From contig NW_027473317.1 of the NCBI RefSeq assembly GCF_050947335.1, positions 2,852,001 through 2,916,000 of the forward strand: DNA of 64,000 nucleotides. The letters are read 5' to 3'. Of this stretch, positions 27,149 through 40,673 are shown in pieces. The DNA is from Megachile rotundata. Its lineage: Eukaryota > Arthropoda > Insecta > Hymenoptera > Megachilidae. A model generated the notes under the pieces. The model was given only the letters and a program-made list of their open reading frames with translations. It made no database searches and was not told where the DNA came from. Each line of letters opens with the position of its first letter. Position 1 is the first letter of the stretch. Position numbers and translations under genes: made by a program.

Positions 27149-27246
27149 CGTATGATTGTGGTTATATAATTATGGTTCCATGATTGTGATTGTATGATTG
27201 TTCCTGCATGATTATGATCGTATGATTGTAATTGCATGATTCAGAT
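27149..27246 (+). repeat. GTTCC cassette 11
   Basis: TATATAATT form; block H partner of the cassette at 22146 (offset 5,003). The right flank differs by extra units, including TGTATGATTGTGAA and TGTATGGCTGTGAT. Confidence 0.92.
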
Positions 27247-28296
27247 TGTATGATTGTGATTGTATGATTGTGATTGTATGATTGTGATTGTATGATTGTG
27301 AATGTATGATTGTGATTGTATGGCTGTGATTGTATGATTGTGATTGTATGATTGTGATTGTATGATTGTGATTGTATGATTGTGATTGTATGATTGTGAT
27401 TGTATGATTGTGATTGTTTGATTGTGATTGTATGATCGTGATTGTATGATTGTGATTGTATGACTGTGATTGTATGATTGTGATTGTATGATTGTGATTG
27501 TATGATAGTGATTGTGATATTGTGATTGTATGATTGCGATTGTATGATTGTGATTGTATGATTGTGATTGTATAATTGTCATTGTATGATTGTGATTGTA
27601 TGATTGAGATTGAATGATTGGGATTGTATGATTGTGATTGTATGATTGTGATTGTATGACTGTGATTGTATGATTGTGATAGTAAGATTGTGATTGTATG
27701 ATTGTGATTGTATGATTGTGATTGTATGATTTCAATTGTATAATTGGGATTGTATGATTGGGATTGTATGATTGTGATAGAATGATTGCGATTGTATGAT
27801 TGCGATTGTATGATTGCGATTGTATGATTGTGATTGTATGATTGCGTTTGTATGATTGCGATTGTATGATTGTCATTGTATGATTGTGATTGTATGGTTT
27901 TAATTGGATGATTGTGATTGTATGATTGCGATTGTAATATTGCGATTGTATGATTGGGATAGTATGATTGTGATTGTATGATCGTGATTGTATGATCGTG
28001 ATTGTATGATTGTGATTGTATGACTGTGATTGTATGATTGTGATTGTATGATAGTGATTGTGATATTGCGATTGTATGATTGCGATTGTATGATTGTGAT
28101 TGTATGATTGTGATTGTATAATTGTCATTGTATGATTGTGATTGTATGACTTTTATTGTATGATTGTGATTGTATGATTGTGATTGTATGATTGTGATAG
28201 AATGATTGCGATTGTATGATTGCGATTGTATGATTGTGATTGTATCATTGCGTTTGTATGATTGCGATTGTAATATTGCGATTGTATGATTGTGAT

Positions 28297-28394
28297 TGTA
28301 TGATCGTGATTGTATGATCGTGATTGTATGATCGTGATTGTATGATCGTGATTGTATGATCGTGATTGTATGATCGTGATTGTATGATCGTGAT
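28297..28394 (+). repeat. GATC-unit run, 7 units
   Basis: Partner of 23266 at offset 5,031, unchanged in length. Confidence 0.92.
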
Positions 28395-28870
28395 TGTACG
28401 ATAGTGATTGTGACATTGCGATTGTATGATTGCGATTGTATGATTGTGATTGTATGACTGTGATTGTATGATTGTGATTGTATGATTGTGATTGTATGAT
28501 TGTGATTGTATGATTTTGATTGTATGATTGTGATTGTATGATTGTGATTGTATGATAGTGATTGTATGATTGTGACTGTATGATTGTGATTGTATGATTG
28601 TGATTGTATGATTTTGATTGTATGATTGTGATTGCATGATTGAGATTGTATGATTGTGATTGTATGATTGTGATTGTATGATTGTGATTGTATGCTTGTG
28701 ATTGTATGATTGTGATTGTATAATTGTGATTATATGATTGCGATTGTATGATTGTGATTGTATGATTGCGTTTGTATGATTGTGATTGTATGATTGTGAT
28801 TGTGACATTGCGATTGTATGATTGCGATTTTATGATTGTGTTTGTATGATTGCGATTGTATGATTGTGAT

Positions 28871-28968
28871 CGTATGATTGTGGTTATATCATTATGGTTC
28901 CATGATTGTGATTGCATGATTGTTCCTGCATGATTATGATCGTATGATTGTAATTGCATGATTCAGAT
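28871..28968 (+). repeat. GTTCC cassette 12
   Basis: Shares TATATCATTATGGT and TGCATGATTGTTCC with the cassette at 23840 (offset 5,031). Confidence 0.92.
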
Positions 28969-29052
28969 TGTATGATTGTGATTTTATGATTGTGATTGTA
29001 TGATTGCGATTGTATGATTGCAATTTTATGAGTGTGATTATATGATTATGAT

Positions 29053-29058
29053 GGTGAT
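29053..29058 (+). repeat. 6-bp unit remnant (register break, -8)
   Basis: Block H partner of 24022, offset 5,031. Confidence 0.9.
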
Positions 29059-29128
29059 TGTATGATGGTGATTGTATGATTGTGATTGTATGATGGTGAT
29101 TGTATGATTGTGATTGTATGTTTGTGAT

Positions 29129-29184
29129 TATATGATTGTTCCTGCATGATTATGATCGTATGATTGTAATTGCATGATTCAGAT
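29129..29184 (+). repeat. Truncated GTTCC cassette 13
   Basis: Four-unit remnant identical in structure to that at 24098; the truncation is older than the 5-kb duplication. Confidence 0.88.
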
Positions 29185-29814
29185 TGTATGATTGTGATTG
29201 TATGATTGTGATTGTATGATTGTGATTGTATGGTTGTGATTGTATGATTGTGATTGTATGATTGTGATTGTATGATTGTGATTGTATGTTTGTGATTGTA
29301 TGATTGTGATTGTATGATTGTGATTGTTTGATTGTGATTGTATGATCGTGATTGTATGATTGTGATTGTATGACTGTGATTGTATGATTGTGATTGTATG
29401 ATTGTGATTGTATGATAGTGATTGTGATATTGCGATTGTATGATTGCGATTGTATGATTGTGATTGTATGATTGTGATTGTATAATTGTCATTGTATGAT
29501 TGTGATTGTATGATTGAGATTGAATGATTGGGATTGTATGATTGTGATTGTATGATTGTGATTGTATGACTGTGATTGTATGATTGTGATAGTAAGATTG
29601 TGATTGTATGATTGTGATTGTATGATTGTGATTGTATGATTGTGATTGTATGATTTCAATTGTATAATTGGGATTGTATGATTGGGATTGTATGATTGTG
29701 ATAGAATGATTGCGATTGTATGATTGCGATTGTATGATTGCGATTGTATGATTGTGATTGTATGATTGCGTTTGTATGACTGCGATTGTATGATTGTCAT
29801 TGTATGATTGTGAT

Positions 29815-29954
29815 TGTATGATCGTGATTGTATGATCGTGATTGTATGATCGTGATTGTATGATCGTGATTGTATGATCGTGATTGTATGATCGTGATTG
29901 TATGATCGTGATTGTATGATCGTGATTGTATGATCGTGATTGTATGATCGTGAT
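29815..29954 (+). repeat. GATC-unit run, 10 units
   Basis: Ten GATC units opening the 0.8-kb-spaced repeat. Confidence 0.93.
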
Positions 29955-30226
29955 TGTACGATAGTGATTGTGACATTGCGATTGTATGATTGCGATTGTA
30001 TGATTGTGATTGTATGACTGTGATTGTATGATTGTGATTGTATGATTGTGATTGTATGACTGTGATTGTATGACTGTGATTGTATGATAGTGATTGTGAT
30101 ATTGGGATTGTATGATTGCGATTGAATGATTGTGATTGCATGACTGTGATTATATGATTGTGTTTGTATGATTGTGATTGTATGATTGTGATTGTATGAT
30201 TGTCATTGTATGAATGTGATTCTATG
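29815..30226 (+). repeat. ~0.8-kb-spaced higher-order repeat, copy 1
   Basis: Opens with a 10-unit GATC run and continues through TGTACGATAGTGAT, TGTGACATTGCGAT and paired TGTATGACTGTGAT units. The copy at 30627 opens with 9 GATC units, so spacing is 812 bp at the left and 798 bp after the run. This copy has TGATATTGGGAT where the other has TGATATTGCGAT. Confidence 0.8.
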
Positions 30227-30626
30227 ACTTTTATTGTATGATTGTGATTGCATGATTGTGATTGTATGATTGTGATTGTATGATTGCGATTGTATGATTG
30301 CGATTGTATGATTGTGATTGTATGATTGTGATTGTATGATTGTGATTGTATGATTTTGATTGTATGATTGTGATTGCATGATTGAGATTGTATGATTGTG
30401 ATTGTATGATTGTGATTGTATGATTGTGATTGTATGATTGTGATTGTATGATTGTGATTGTATGATTTCAATTGTATAATTGGGATTGTATGATTGGGAT
30501 TGTATGATTGTGATAGAATGATTGCGATTGTATGATTGCGATTGTATGATTGCGATTGTATGATTGTGATTGTATGATTGCGTTTGTATGATTGCGATTG
30601 TATGATTGTCATTGTATGATTGTGAT

Positions 30627-30752
30627 TGTATGATCGTGATTGTATGATCGTGATTGTATGATCGTGATTGTATGATCGTGATTGTATGATCGTGATTGTA
30701 TGATCGTGATTGTATGATCGTGATTGTATGATCGTGATTGTATGATCGTGAT
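30627..30752 (+). repeat. GATC-unit run, 9 units
   Basis: Partner of the run at 29815, one unit shorter. Confidence 0.93.
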
Positions 30753-31024
30753 TGTACGATAGTGATTGTGACATTGCGATTGTATGATTGCGATTGTATG
30801 ATTGTGATTGTATGACTGTGATTGTATGATTGTGATTGTATGATTGTGATTGTATGACTGTGATTGTATGACTGTGATTGTATGATAGTGATTGTGATAT
30901 TGCGATTGTATGATTGCGATTGAATGATTGTGATTGCATGACTGTGATTATATGATTGTGTTTGTATGATTGTGATTGTATGATTGTGATTGTATGATTG
31001 TCATTGTATGAATGTGATTGTATG
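30627..31024 (+). repeat. ~0.8-kb-spaced higher-order repeat, copy 2
   Basis: Second copy. It diverges near 31025, where this copy goes straight to TGTATGATTTTGAT and lacks the ACTTTTAT landmark of copy 1. The segment after it, about 31039-31385, recurs at 35994-36340 (offset 4,955) and 46622-46968 (offset 10,628 more), marked by the rare TCATTGATAGTGAT unit. Confidence 0.78.
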
Positions 31025-33678
31025 ATTTTGATTGTATGATTGTGATTGCATGATTGAGATTGTATGATTGTGATTGTATGATTGTGATTGTATGATTGTG
31101 ATTGTATGCTTGTGATTGTATGATTGTGATTTTATGATTGTGATTATATGATTGCGATTGTATGATTGCAATTTTATGAGTGTGATTATATGAATATGAT
31201 TGTATGATTGTGATTGTATGATGGTGATTGTATGATTGTGATTGTATGATGGTGATTGTATGATTGTGATTGTATGTTTGTGATTATATGATTGTGATTG
31301 TATGATTGTGATTGTATGATTGAGATTGAATGATTGGGATTGTATGATTGTGATTGTATGATTGTGATTCATTGATAGTGATTGTGACATTGCGATTGTA
31401 TGATTGCGATTGTAATATTGCGATTGTATGATTGTGATTGTATGATCGTGATTGTATGATCGTGATTGTATGATCGTGATTTTATGATTGTAATTGTATG
31501 ATTGTGATTGTATTATTGTGATTGTATTATTGTGATTGTATGATTGTGATTGTATGATTTTGATTGTATGACTGTGATTGTATGATTGTGATTGTATGAT
31601 TCAGATTGTATGGTTGTGGTTGTATGATTGTGATTGTATGATTGTGATTGTATGATTGTGATTGTATGATTTTAATTGTATAATTGGGATTGTATGATTG
31701 GGATTGTATGATTGTGATTGTATGATTGTGGTTGTATGTTTGAGATTGAATGATTGGGATTGTATGATTGTGATTGTGTGATTGTGATTGTATGATTGTG
31801 ATTGTATGATTGTGATTGTATGATTGTGATTGTATGATTGTGATTGTATGATTGCGATTGTATGATTGTGATTGTATCATTGCGTTTGTATGATTGCGAT
31901 TGTATGATTGTCATGGTATGATTGTGATTGTATGATCGTGATTGTATGATCATGATTGTATGATCGTGATTGTATGATCGTGATTGTATGATCGTGATTG
32001 TATGATCGTGATTGCGACATTGCGATTGTATGATTGCGATTGTATGATTGTGATTGTATGACTGTGATTGTATGATTGTGATAGTAAGATTGTGATTGTA
32101 TGATTGTGATTGTATGATTGTGATTGTATGATTTTAATTGTATAATTGGGATTGTATGATTGGGATTGTATGATTGCGATTGTATGATTGCGATTGTATG
32201 ATTGCGATTGTATGATTATGATTGTATGATTGCGTTTGTATGATTGCGATTGTATGATTGTCATTGTATGATTGTGATTGTATGATTTTAATTGGATGAT
32301 TGTGATTGTATGATTGCGATTGTAATATTGCGATTGTATGATTGGGATTGTATGATTGTGATTGTATGATAGTGATTGTGACATTGCGATTGTATGATTG
32401 CGATTGTATGATTCTGATTGTATGATTGTGATTGTATGATTGTGATTGCATGATTGTGATTATATGATTGTGATTATATGATTGTGATTGTATGATTGTG
32501 ATTGCATGATTGTGATTGTATGATCGTCATTGTATGATTGTGATTGTATGATTTTAATTGTATGATTGTGATTGTATGATTGTGATTGTATGATCGTGAT
32601 TGTATGATCGTGATTGTATGATTGTAATTGTATGATTGTGATTGTATGACTGTGATTGTATAATAGTGATTGTGACATTGCGATTGTATGATTGCGATTG
32701 TATGATTGTGATTGTATGAGTGTGATTGTATGATTGTGATAGTAAGATTGTGATTGTATGATTGTGATTGTATGATTGTGATTGTATGATAGTGATTGTG
32801 ACATTGCGATTGTATGATTGCGATTGTAAGATTGTGATTGTATGATTGTGATCGTATGATTGTGATTGTATGATTTTAATTGTATGATTGTGATTGTATG
32901 ATTGTGATTGCATGATTGCGACTGTATGATTGTGATTGTATGATTTTGATTGTATGATTGTGATTGCATGATTGTGATTATATGATTGTGATTGTATGAT
33001 TGTGATTGTATGATTGTGGCTGTATGACTGTGATTGTACGATTGTGATTGTATGATAGTGATTGTGATATTGCGATTGCATGATTGCGATTGTATGATTG
33101 TGATTGTATGATTGTGATTGTATGATTGTGATTGTATGATTGTGATTGTATGACTGTGATTGTATGACTGTGATTGTATGATAGTGATTGTGATATTGCG
33201 ATTGTATGATTGCGATTGTATGATTGTGATTGCATGACTGTGATTATACGATTGTGTTTGTATGATTGTGATTGTATGATTGTGATTGTATGATTGTCAT
33301 TGTATGAATGTGATTGTATGACTTTTATTGTATGATTGTGATTGCATGATTGTGATTGTATGATTGTGATTGTATGATTGTGATTGTATGATTGTGATTG
33401 TATGATTGTGATTGTATGATTGTGATTGTATGATTTTGATTGTATGATTGTGATTGCATGATTGAGATTGTATGATTGTGATTGTATGATTGTGATTGTA
33501 TGATTGTGATTTTATGCTTGTGATTGTATGATTGTGATTGTATAATTGTGATTATATGATTGTGATTGTATGATTGTGATTGTATGATTGCGTTTGTATG
33601 ATTGCGATTGTATGATTGTGATTGTGACATTGCGATTGTATGATTGCGATTTTATGATTGTGTTTGTATGATTGCGAT

Positions 33679-33691
33679 TGTATGTTGTGAT
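33679..33691 (+). repeat. 13-bp unit before cassette (register break, -1)
   Basis: TGTATGTTGTGAT: one A of the usual TGTATGATTG is lost. It lies directly before the cassette at 33692. Confidence 0.92.
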
Positions 33692-33789
33692 CGTATGATT
33701 GTGGTTATATAATTATGGTTCTATGATTGTGATTGTATGATTGTTCCTGCATGATTATGATCGTATGATTGTAATTGCATGATTCAGAT
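33692..33789 (+). repeat. GTTCC cassette 14
   Basis: Unit 3 is TCTATGATTGTGAT. It is preceded by a 13-bp unit (33679-33691). Both traits are shared only with the cassette at 44403. Confidence 0.92.
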
Positions 33790-35105
33790 TGTATGATTGT
33801 GATTTTATGATTGTGATTGTATGGTTGCGATTGTATGATTGCAATTTTATGAGTGTGATTATATGATTATGATTGTATGATTGTGATTGTATGATGGTGA
33901 TTGTATGATTGTGATTGTATGATGGTGATTGTATGATTGTGATTGTATGTTTGTGATTATATGATTGTGATTGTTTGATTGTGATTGTATGATTGAGATT
34001 GAATGATTGGGATTGTATGATTGTGATTGTATGATTGTGATTGAATGATAGTGATTGTGACATTGCGATTGTATGATTGCGATTGTAATATTGCGATTGT
34101 ATGATTGTGATTGTATGATTGTGATTATATGATCGTGATTGTATGATCGTGATTGTATGATCGTGATTGTATGATCGTGATTTTATGATTGTAATTGTAT
34201 GATTGTGATTGTATTATTGTGATTGTATTATTGTGATTGTATGATTGTGATTGTATGATTTTGATTGTATGACTGTGATTGTATGATTGTGATTTTATGA
34301 TTCAGATTGTATGGTTGTGGTTGTATGATTGTGATTGTATGATTGTGATTGTATGATTGTGATTGAATGATAGTGATTGTGACATTGCGATTGTATGATT
34401 GCGATTGTAATATTGCGATTGTATGATTGTGATTGTATGATTGTGATTGTATGATCGTGATTGTATGATCGTGATTGTATGATCGTGATTGTATGATCGT
34501 GATTTTATGATTGTAATTGTATGATTGTGATTGTATTATTGTGATTGTATTATTGTGATTGTATGATTGTGATTGTATGATTTTGATTGTATGACTGTGA
34601 TTGTATGATTGTGATTATATGATTCAGATTGTATGGTTGTGGTTGTATGATTGTGATTGTATGATTGTGATTGTATGATTGTGATTGTATGGTTGTGATT
34701 GTATGATTGTGATTGTATGATTGTGATTGTATGATTGTGATTGTATGATTGTGATTGTATGATTGTGATTGTTTGATTGTGATTGTATGATAGTGATTGC
34801 GACATTGCGATTGTATGATTGCGATTGTATGATTGTGATTGTATGACTGTGATTGTATGATTGTGATAGTAAGATTGTGATTGTCTGATTGTGATTGTAT
34901 GATTGTGATTGTATGATTTTAATTGTATAATTGGGATTGTATGATTGGGATTGTATGATTGTGATAGAATGATTGCGATTGTATGATTGCGATTGTATGA
35001 TTGCGATTGTATGATTGCGATTGTATGATTGTGATTGTATGATTTTAATTGGATGATTGTGATTGAATGTTTGCGATTGTAATATTGCGATTGTATGATT
35101 GTGAT

Positions 35106-35287
35106 TGTATGATCGTGATTGTATGATCGTGATTGTATGATCGTGATTGTATGATCGTGATTGTATGATCGTGATTGTATGATCGTGATTGTATGATCGT
35201 GATTGTATGATCGTGATTGTATGATCGTGATTGTATGATCGTGATTGTATGATCGTGATTGTATGATCGTGATAGAATGATCGCGAT
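35106..35287 (+). repeat. GATC-unit run, 13 units
   Basis: Twelve GATC units plus a thirteenth reading AGAATGATCGCGAT, meaning the GATC change has spread into the neighbouring AGAATG unit. The 10.7-kb partner at 45832 has 10 and a normal AGAATGATTGCGAT. Confidence 0.93.
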
Positions 35288-35371
35288 TGTATGATTGCGA
35301 TTGTATGATTGTGATTGTATCATTGCGTTTGTATGATTGCGATTGTAATATTGCGATTGTATGATTGTGAT

Positions 35372-35595
35372 TGTATGATCGTGATTGTATGATCGTGATT
35401 GTATGATCGTGATTGTATGATCGTGATTGTATGATCGTGATTGTATGATCGTGATTATATGATCGTGATTGTATGATCGTGATTGTATGATCGTGATTGT
35501 ATGATCGTGATTGTATGATCGTGATTATATGATCGTGATTGTATGATCGTGATTGTATGATCGTGATTGTATGATCGTGATTGTATGATCGTGAT
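35372..35595 (+). repeat. GATC-unit run, 16 units (longest)
   Basis: Sixteen GATC units. Two start TATATG and lie 70 bp apart (gatc at 35461 and 35531), showing an internal 5-unit duplication. The partner at 46084 has 10 units and only one TATATG. Confidence 0.93.
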
Positions 35596-36953
35596 TGTAC
35601 GATAGTGATTGTGACATTGCGATTGTATGATTGCGATTGTATGATTGTGATTGTATGACTGTGATTGTATGATTGTGATTGTATGATTGTGATTGTATGA
35701 CTGTGATTGTATGACTGTGATTGTATGATAGTGATTGTGATATTGCGATTGTATGATTGCGATTGAATGATTGTGATTGCATGACTGTGATTATATGATT
35801 GTGTTTGTATGATTGTGATTGTATGATTGTGATTGTATGATTGTCATTGTATGAATGTGATTGTATGACTTTTATTGTATGATTGTGATTGCATGATTGT
35901 GATTGTATGATTGTGACTGTATGATTGCGATTGTATGATTGTGATTGTATGATTGTGATTGTATGATTGTGATTGTATGATTTTGATTGTATGATTGTGA
36001 TTGCATGATTGAGATTGTATGATTGTGATTGTATGATTGTGATTGTATGATTGTGATTGTATGCTTGTGATTGTATGATTGTGATTTTATGATTGTGATT
36101 ATATGATTGCGATTGTATGATTGCAATTTTATGAGTGTGATTATATGAATATGATTGTATGATTGTGATTGTATGATGGTGATTGTATGATTGTGATTGT
36201 ATGATGGTGATTGTATGATTGTGATTGTATGTTTGTGATTATATGATTGTGATTGTATGATTGTGATTGTATGATTGAGATTGAATGATTGGGATTGTAT
36301 GATTGTGATTGTATGATTGTGATTCATTGATAGTGATTGTGACATTGCGATTGTATGATTGCGATTGTAATATTGCGATTGTATGATTGTGATTGTATGA
36401 TTGTGATTGTATGATCGTGATTGTATGATCGTGATTGTATGATCGTGATTGTATGATCGTGATTTTATGATTGTAATTGTATGATTGTGATTGTATTATT
36501 GTGATTGTATTATTGTGATTGTATGATTGTGATTGTATGATTTTGATTGTATGACTGTGATTGTATGATTGTGATTGTAAGATTCAGATTGTATGGTTGT
36601 GGTTGTATGATTGTGATTGTATGATTGTGATTGTATGATTTTAATTGTATAATTGGGATTGTATGATTGGGATTGTATGATTGTGATTGTATGATTGTGG
36701 TTGTATCTTTGAGATTGAATGATTGGGATTGTATGATTGTGATTGTGTGATTGTGATTGTATGATTGTGATTGTATGATTGTGATTGTATGATTGTGATT
36801 GTATGATTGTGATTGTATGATTGTGATTGTATGATTGTGATAGAATGATTGCGATTGTATGATTGCGATTGTATGATTGCGATTGTATGATTGTGATTGT
36901 ATCATTGCGTTTGTATGATTGCGATTGTATGATTGTCATTGTATGATTGTGAT

Positions 36954-37051
36954 TGTATGATCGTGATTGTATGATCATGATTGTATGATCGTGATTGTAT
37001 GATCGTGATTGTATGATCGTGATTGTATGATCGTGATTGTATGATCGTGAT
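36954..37051 (+). repeat. GATC-unit run, 7 units with one CATGAT
   Basis: The second unit reads TGTATGATCATGAT, a marker that also occurs at 31948, 39.15, 40.46, 47.6, 49.7, 51.0 and 60.0 kb. The 10.7-kb partner near 47.6 kb has 6 units. Confidence 0.9.
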
Positions 37052-37835
37052 TGCGACATTGCGATTGTATGATTGCGATCGTATGATTGTGATTGTATGA
37101 CTGTGATTGTATGATTGTGATAGTAAGATTGTGATTGTATGATTGTGATTGTATGATTGTGATTGTATGATTTTAATTGTATAATTGGGATTGTATGATT
37201 GGGATTGTATGATTGTGATAGAATGATTGCGATTGTATGATTGCGATTGTATGATTGCGATTGTATGATTGTGATTGTATGATTGCGTTTGTATGATTGC
37301 GATTGTATGATTGTCATTGTATGATTGTGATTGTATGATTTCAATTGGATGATTGTGATTGTATGATTGCGATTGTAATATTGCGATTGTATGATTGGGA
37401 TTGTATGATTGTGATTGTATGATCGTGATTGTATGATCGTGATTGTATGATCGTGATTGTATGATTGTGATTGTATGATTGTGATTGTACGATAGTGATT
37501 GTGACATTGCGATTGTATGATTGCGATTGTATGGTTGTGATTGTATGACTGCGATTGTATGATTGTGATTGTATGATTGTGATTGTATGATTGTGATTGT
37601 ATGACTGTGATTGTATGATTGTGATTGTATGATAGTGATTGTGATATTGCGATTGTATGATTGCGATTGTATGATTGTGATTGCATGACTGTGATTGTAT
37701 GATTGTGTTTGTATGATTGTGATTGTATGATTGTGATTGTATAATTGTCATTGTATGATTGTGATTGTATGACTTTTATTGTATGATTGTGATTGTATGA
37801 TTGTGATTGTATGATGGTGATTGTATGATTGTGAT

Positions 37836-37850
37836 TGTATGTTTTATGAT
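37836..37850 (+). repeat. 15-bp unit (register break, +1)
   Basis: TGTATGTTTTATGAT in place of TGTATGTTTGTGAT. The same 15-mer lies at 39699, 48422 and 50285, two per 10.7-kb copy. Confidence 0.92.
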
Positions 37851-38690
37851 TATATGATTGTGATTGTATGATTGTGATTGTATGATTGAGATTGAATGAT
37901 TGGGATTGTATGATTGTGATTGTATGATTGTGATTGTATGATAGTGATTGTGACATTGCGATTGTATGATTGCGATTGTAATATTGCGATTGTATGATTG
38001 TGATTGTATGATTGTGATTGTATGATTGTGATTGTATGATCGTGATTTTATGATTGTGATTGCATGATTGTGATTGTATGATTGTGATTGTATGATTTTA
38101 ATTGCATAATTGGGATTGTATGATTGGGATTGTATGATTGTGATTGTATGATTGTGGTTGTATGTTTGAGATTGAATGATTGGGATTGTATGATTGTGAT
38201 TGTGTGATTGTGATTGTATGATTGTGATTGTATGATTGTGATTGTATGATTGTGATTGTATGTTTGTGATTATATGATTGTGATTGTATGATTGTGATTG
38301 TATGATTGAGATTGAATGATTGGGATTGTATGATTGTGATTGTATGATTGTGATTGAATGATAGTGATTGTGACATTGCGATTGTATGATTGCGATTGTA
38401 ATATTGCGATTGTATGATTGTGATTGTATGATTGTGATTGTATGATCGTGATTGTATGATCGTGATTGTATGATTGTGATTGTATGATTTTAATTGTATA
38501 ATTGGGATTGTATGATTGGGATTGTATGATTGTGATTGTATGATTGTGGTTGTATGTTTGAGATTGAATGATTGGGATTGTATGATTGTGATTGTATGAT
38601 TGTGATTGTATGATTGTGATTGTATGATTGTGATTGTATGTTTGTGATTATATGATTGTGATTATATGATTGTGATTGTATGATTGTGAT

Positions 38691-39356
38691 TGTATTATTG
38701 TGATTGTATTATTGTGATTGTATGATTGTGATTGTATGATTGTGATTGTATGATTGTGATTGTATGATTGTGATTGTATGATTGTGATTGTATGATTTTA
38801 ATTGTATAATTGGGATTGTATGATTGGGATTGTATGATTGTGATTGTATGATTGTGGTTGTATGTTTGAGATTGAATGATTGGGATTGTATGATTGTGAT
38901 TGTGTGATTGTGATTGTATGATTGTGATTGAATGATTGTGATTGTATGATTGTGATTGTATGATTGTGATTGTATGATTGTGATTGTATGATTGTGATTG
39001 CATGATTGTGATAGAATGATTGCGATTCTATGATTGCGATTGTATGATTGCGATTGTATGATTGTGATTGTATCATTGCGTTTGTATGATTGCGATTGTA
39101 TGATTGTCATTGTATGATTGTGGTTGTATGATCGTGATTGTATGATCATGATTGTATGATCGTGATTGTATGATCGTGATTGTATGATCGTGATTGTATG
39201 ATCGTGATTGCATGATCGTGATTGTATGATTGTGATTGTATGACTGTGATTGTATAATAGTGATTGTGACATCGCGATTGTATGATTGCGATTGTATGAT
39301 TGTGATTGTATGATTGTGATTGTATGATTGTGATTGTTTGATTGTGATTGTACGAT
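38691..39356 (+). repeat. 1.3-kb-spaced repeat inside the 10.7-kb block, copy 1a
   Basis: Starts with two TGTATTATTGTGAT units and recurs at 40022 (offset 1,331, then 1,317 after a one-unit loss). Both contain TGTATGATCATGAT inside a GATC run and the unusual TGTGACATCGCGAT unit. Confidence 0.82.
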
Positions 39357-39698
39357 AGTGATTGTGACATTGCGATTGTATGATTGCGATTGTATGATTG
39401 TGATTGTATGACTGTGATTGTATGATTGTGATTGTATGATTGTGATTGTATGATTGTGATTGTATGACTGTGATTGTATGATTGTGATTGTATGATAGTG
39501 ATTGTGATATTGCGATTGTATGATTGCGATTGTATGATTGTGATTGCATGACTGTGATTGTATGATTGTGTTTGTATGATTGTGATTGTATGATTGTGAT
39601 TGTATAATTGTCATTGTATGATTGTGATTGTATGACTTTTATTGTATGATTGTGATTGTATGATTGTGATTGTATGATGGTGATTGTATGATTGTGAT

Positions 39699-39713
39699 TG
39701 TATGTTTTATGAT
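39699..39713 (+). repeat. 15-bp unit (register break, +1)
   Basis: Second TGTATGTTTTATGAT in 10.7-kb copy 1, 1,863 bp after the first. Confidence 0.92.
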
Positions 39714-40021
39714 TATATGATTGTGATTGTATGATTGTGATTGTATGATTGAGATTGAATGATTGGGATTGTAAGATTGTGATTGTATGATTGTGATTGT
39801 ATGATAGTGATTGTGACATTGCGATTGTATGATAGCGATTGTAATATTGCGATTGTATGATTGTGATTGTATGATTGTGATTGTATGATTGTGATTGTAT
39901 GATCGTGATTGTATGATTGTGATTGCATGATTGTGATTGTATGATTGTGATTGTATGATTGTGATTGTATGATTTTAATTGCATAATTGGGATTTTATGA
40001 TTGTAATTGTATGCTTGTGAT

Positions 40022-40673
40022 TGTATTATTGTGATTGTATTATTGTGATTGTATGATTGTGATTGTATGATTGTGATTGTATGATTGTGATTGTATGATT
40101 GTGATTGTATGATTTTAATTGTATAATTGGGATTGTATGATTGGGATTGTATGATTGTGATTGTATGATTGTGGTTGTATGTTCGAGATTGAATGATTGG
40201 GATTGTATGATTATGATTGTGTGATTGTGATTGTATGATTGTGATTGAATGATTGTGATTGTATGATTGTGATTGTATGATTGTGATTGTATGATTGTGA
40301 TTGTATGATTGTGATTGCATGATTGTGATAGAATGATTGCGATTGTATGATTGCGATTGTATGATTGCGATTGTATGATTGTGATTGTATCATTGCGTTT
40401 GTATGATTGCGATTGTATGATTGTCATTGTATGATTGTGGTTGTATGATCGTGATTGTATGATCATGATTGTATGATCGTGATTGTATGATCGTGATTGT
40501 ATGATCGTGATTGTATGATCGTGATTGCATGATCGTGATTGTATGATTGTGATTGTATGACTGTGATTGTATAATAGTGATTGTGACATCGCGATTGTAT
40601 GATTGCGATTGTATGATTGTGATTGTATGATTGTGATTGTATGATTGTGATTGTTTGATTGTGATTGTATGAT
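40022..40673 (+). repeat. 1.3-kb-spaced repeat inside the 10.7-kb block, copy 1b
   Basis: Partner of 38691-39356. It ends after TGTTTGATTGTGAT, where this copy has TGTATGATAG then TGCGACATTG, and the partner has TGTACGATAG then TGTGACATTG. Confidence 0.82.

Larger units (their letters stand above)
26023..29828 (+). repeat. ~5-kb-spaced higher-order block H, copy 2
   Basis: Second copy of block H. The rare GTGAATG landmark at 26067 pairs with 21134, and cassette starts pair as 22198/27201, 23892/28923 and 24108/29139 (position of TTCC). The shared off-length units show that the duplication came after those indels. Confidence 0.88.

Noticed and set aside
37836..37850. 15-mer TGTATGTTTTATGAT as a possible insertion-element footprint
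   Set aside because: One added base explains it, there is no target-site duplication or inserted sequence, and it is simply copied along with its block.
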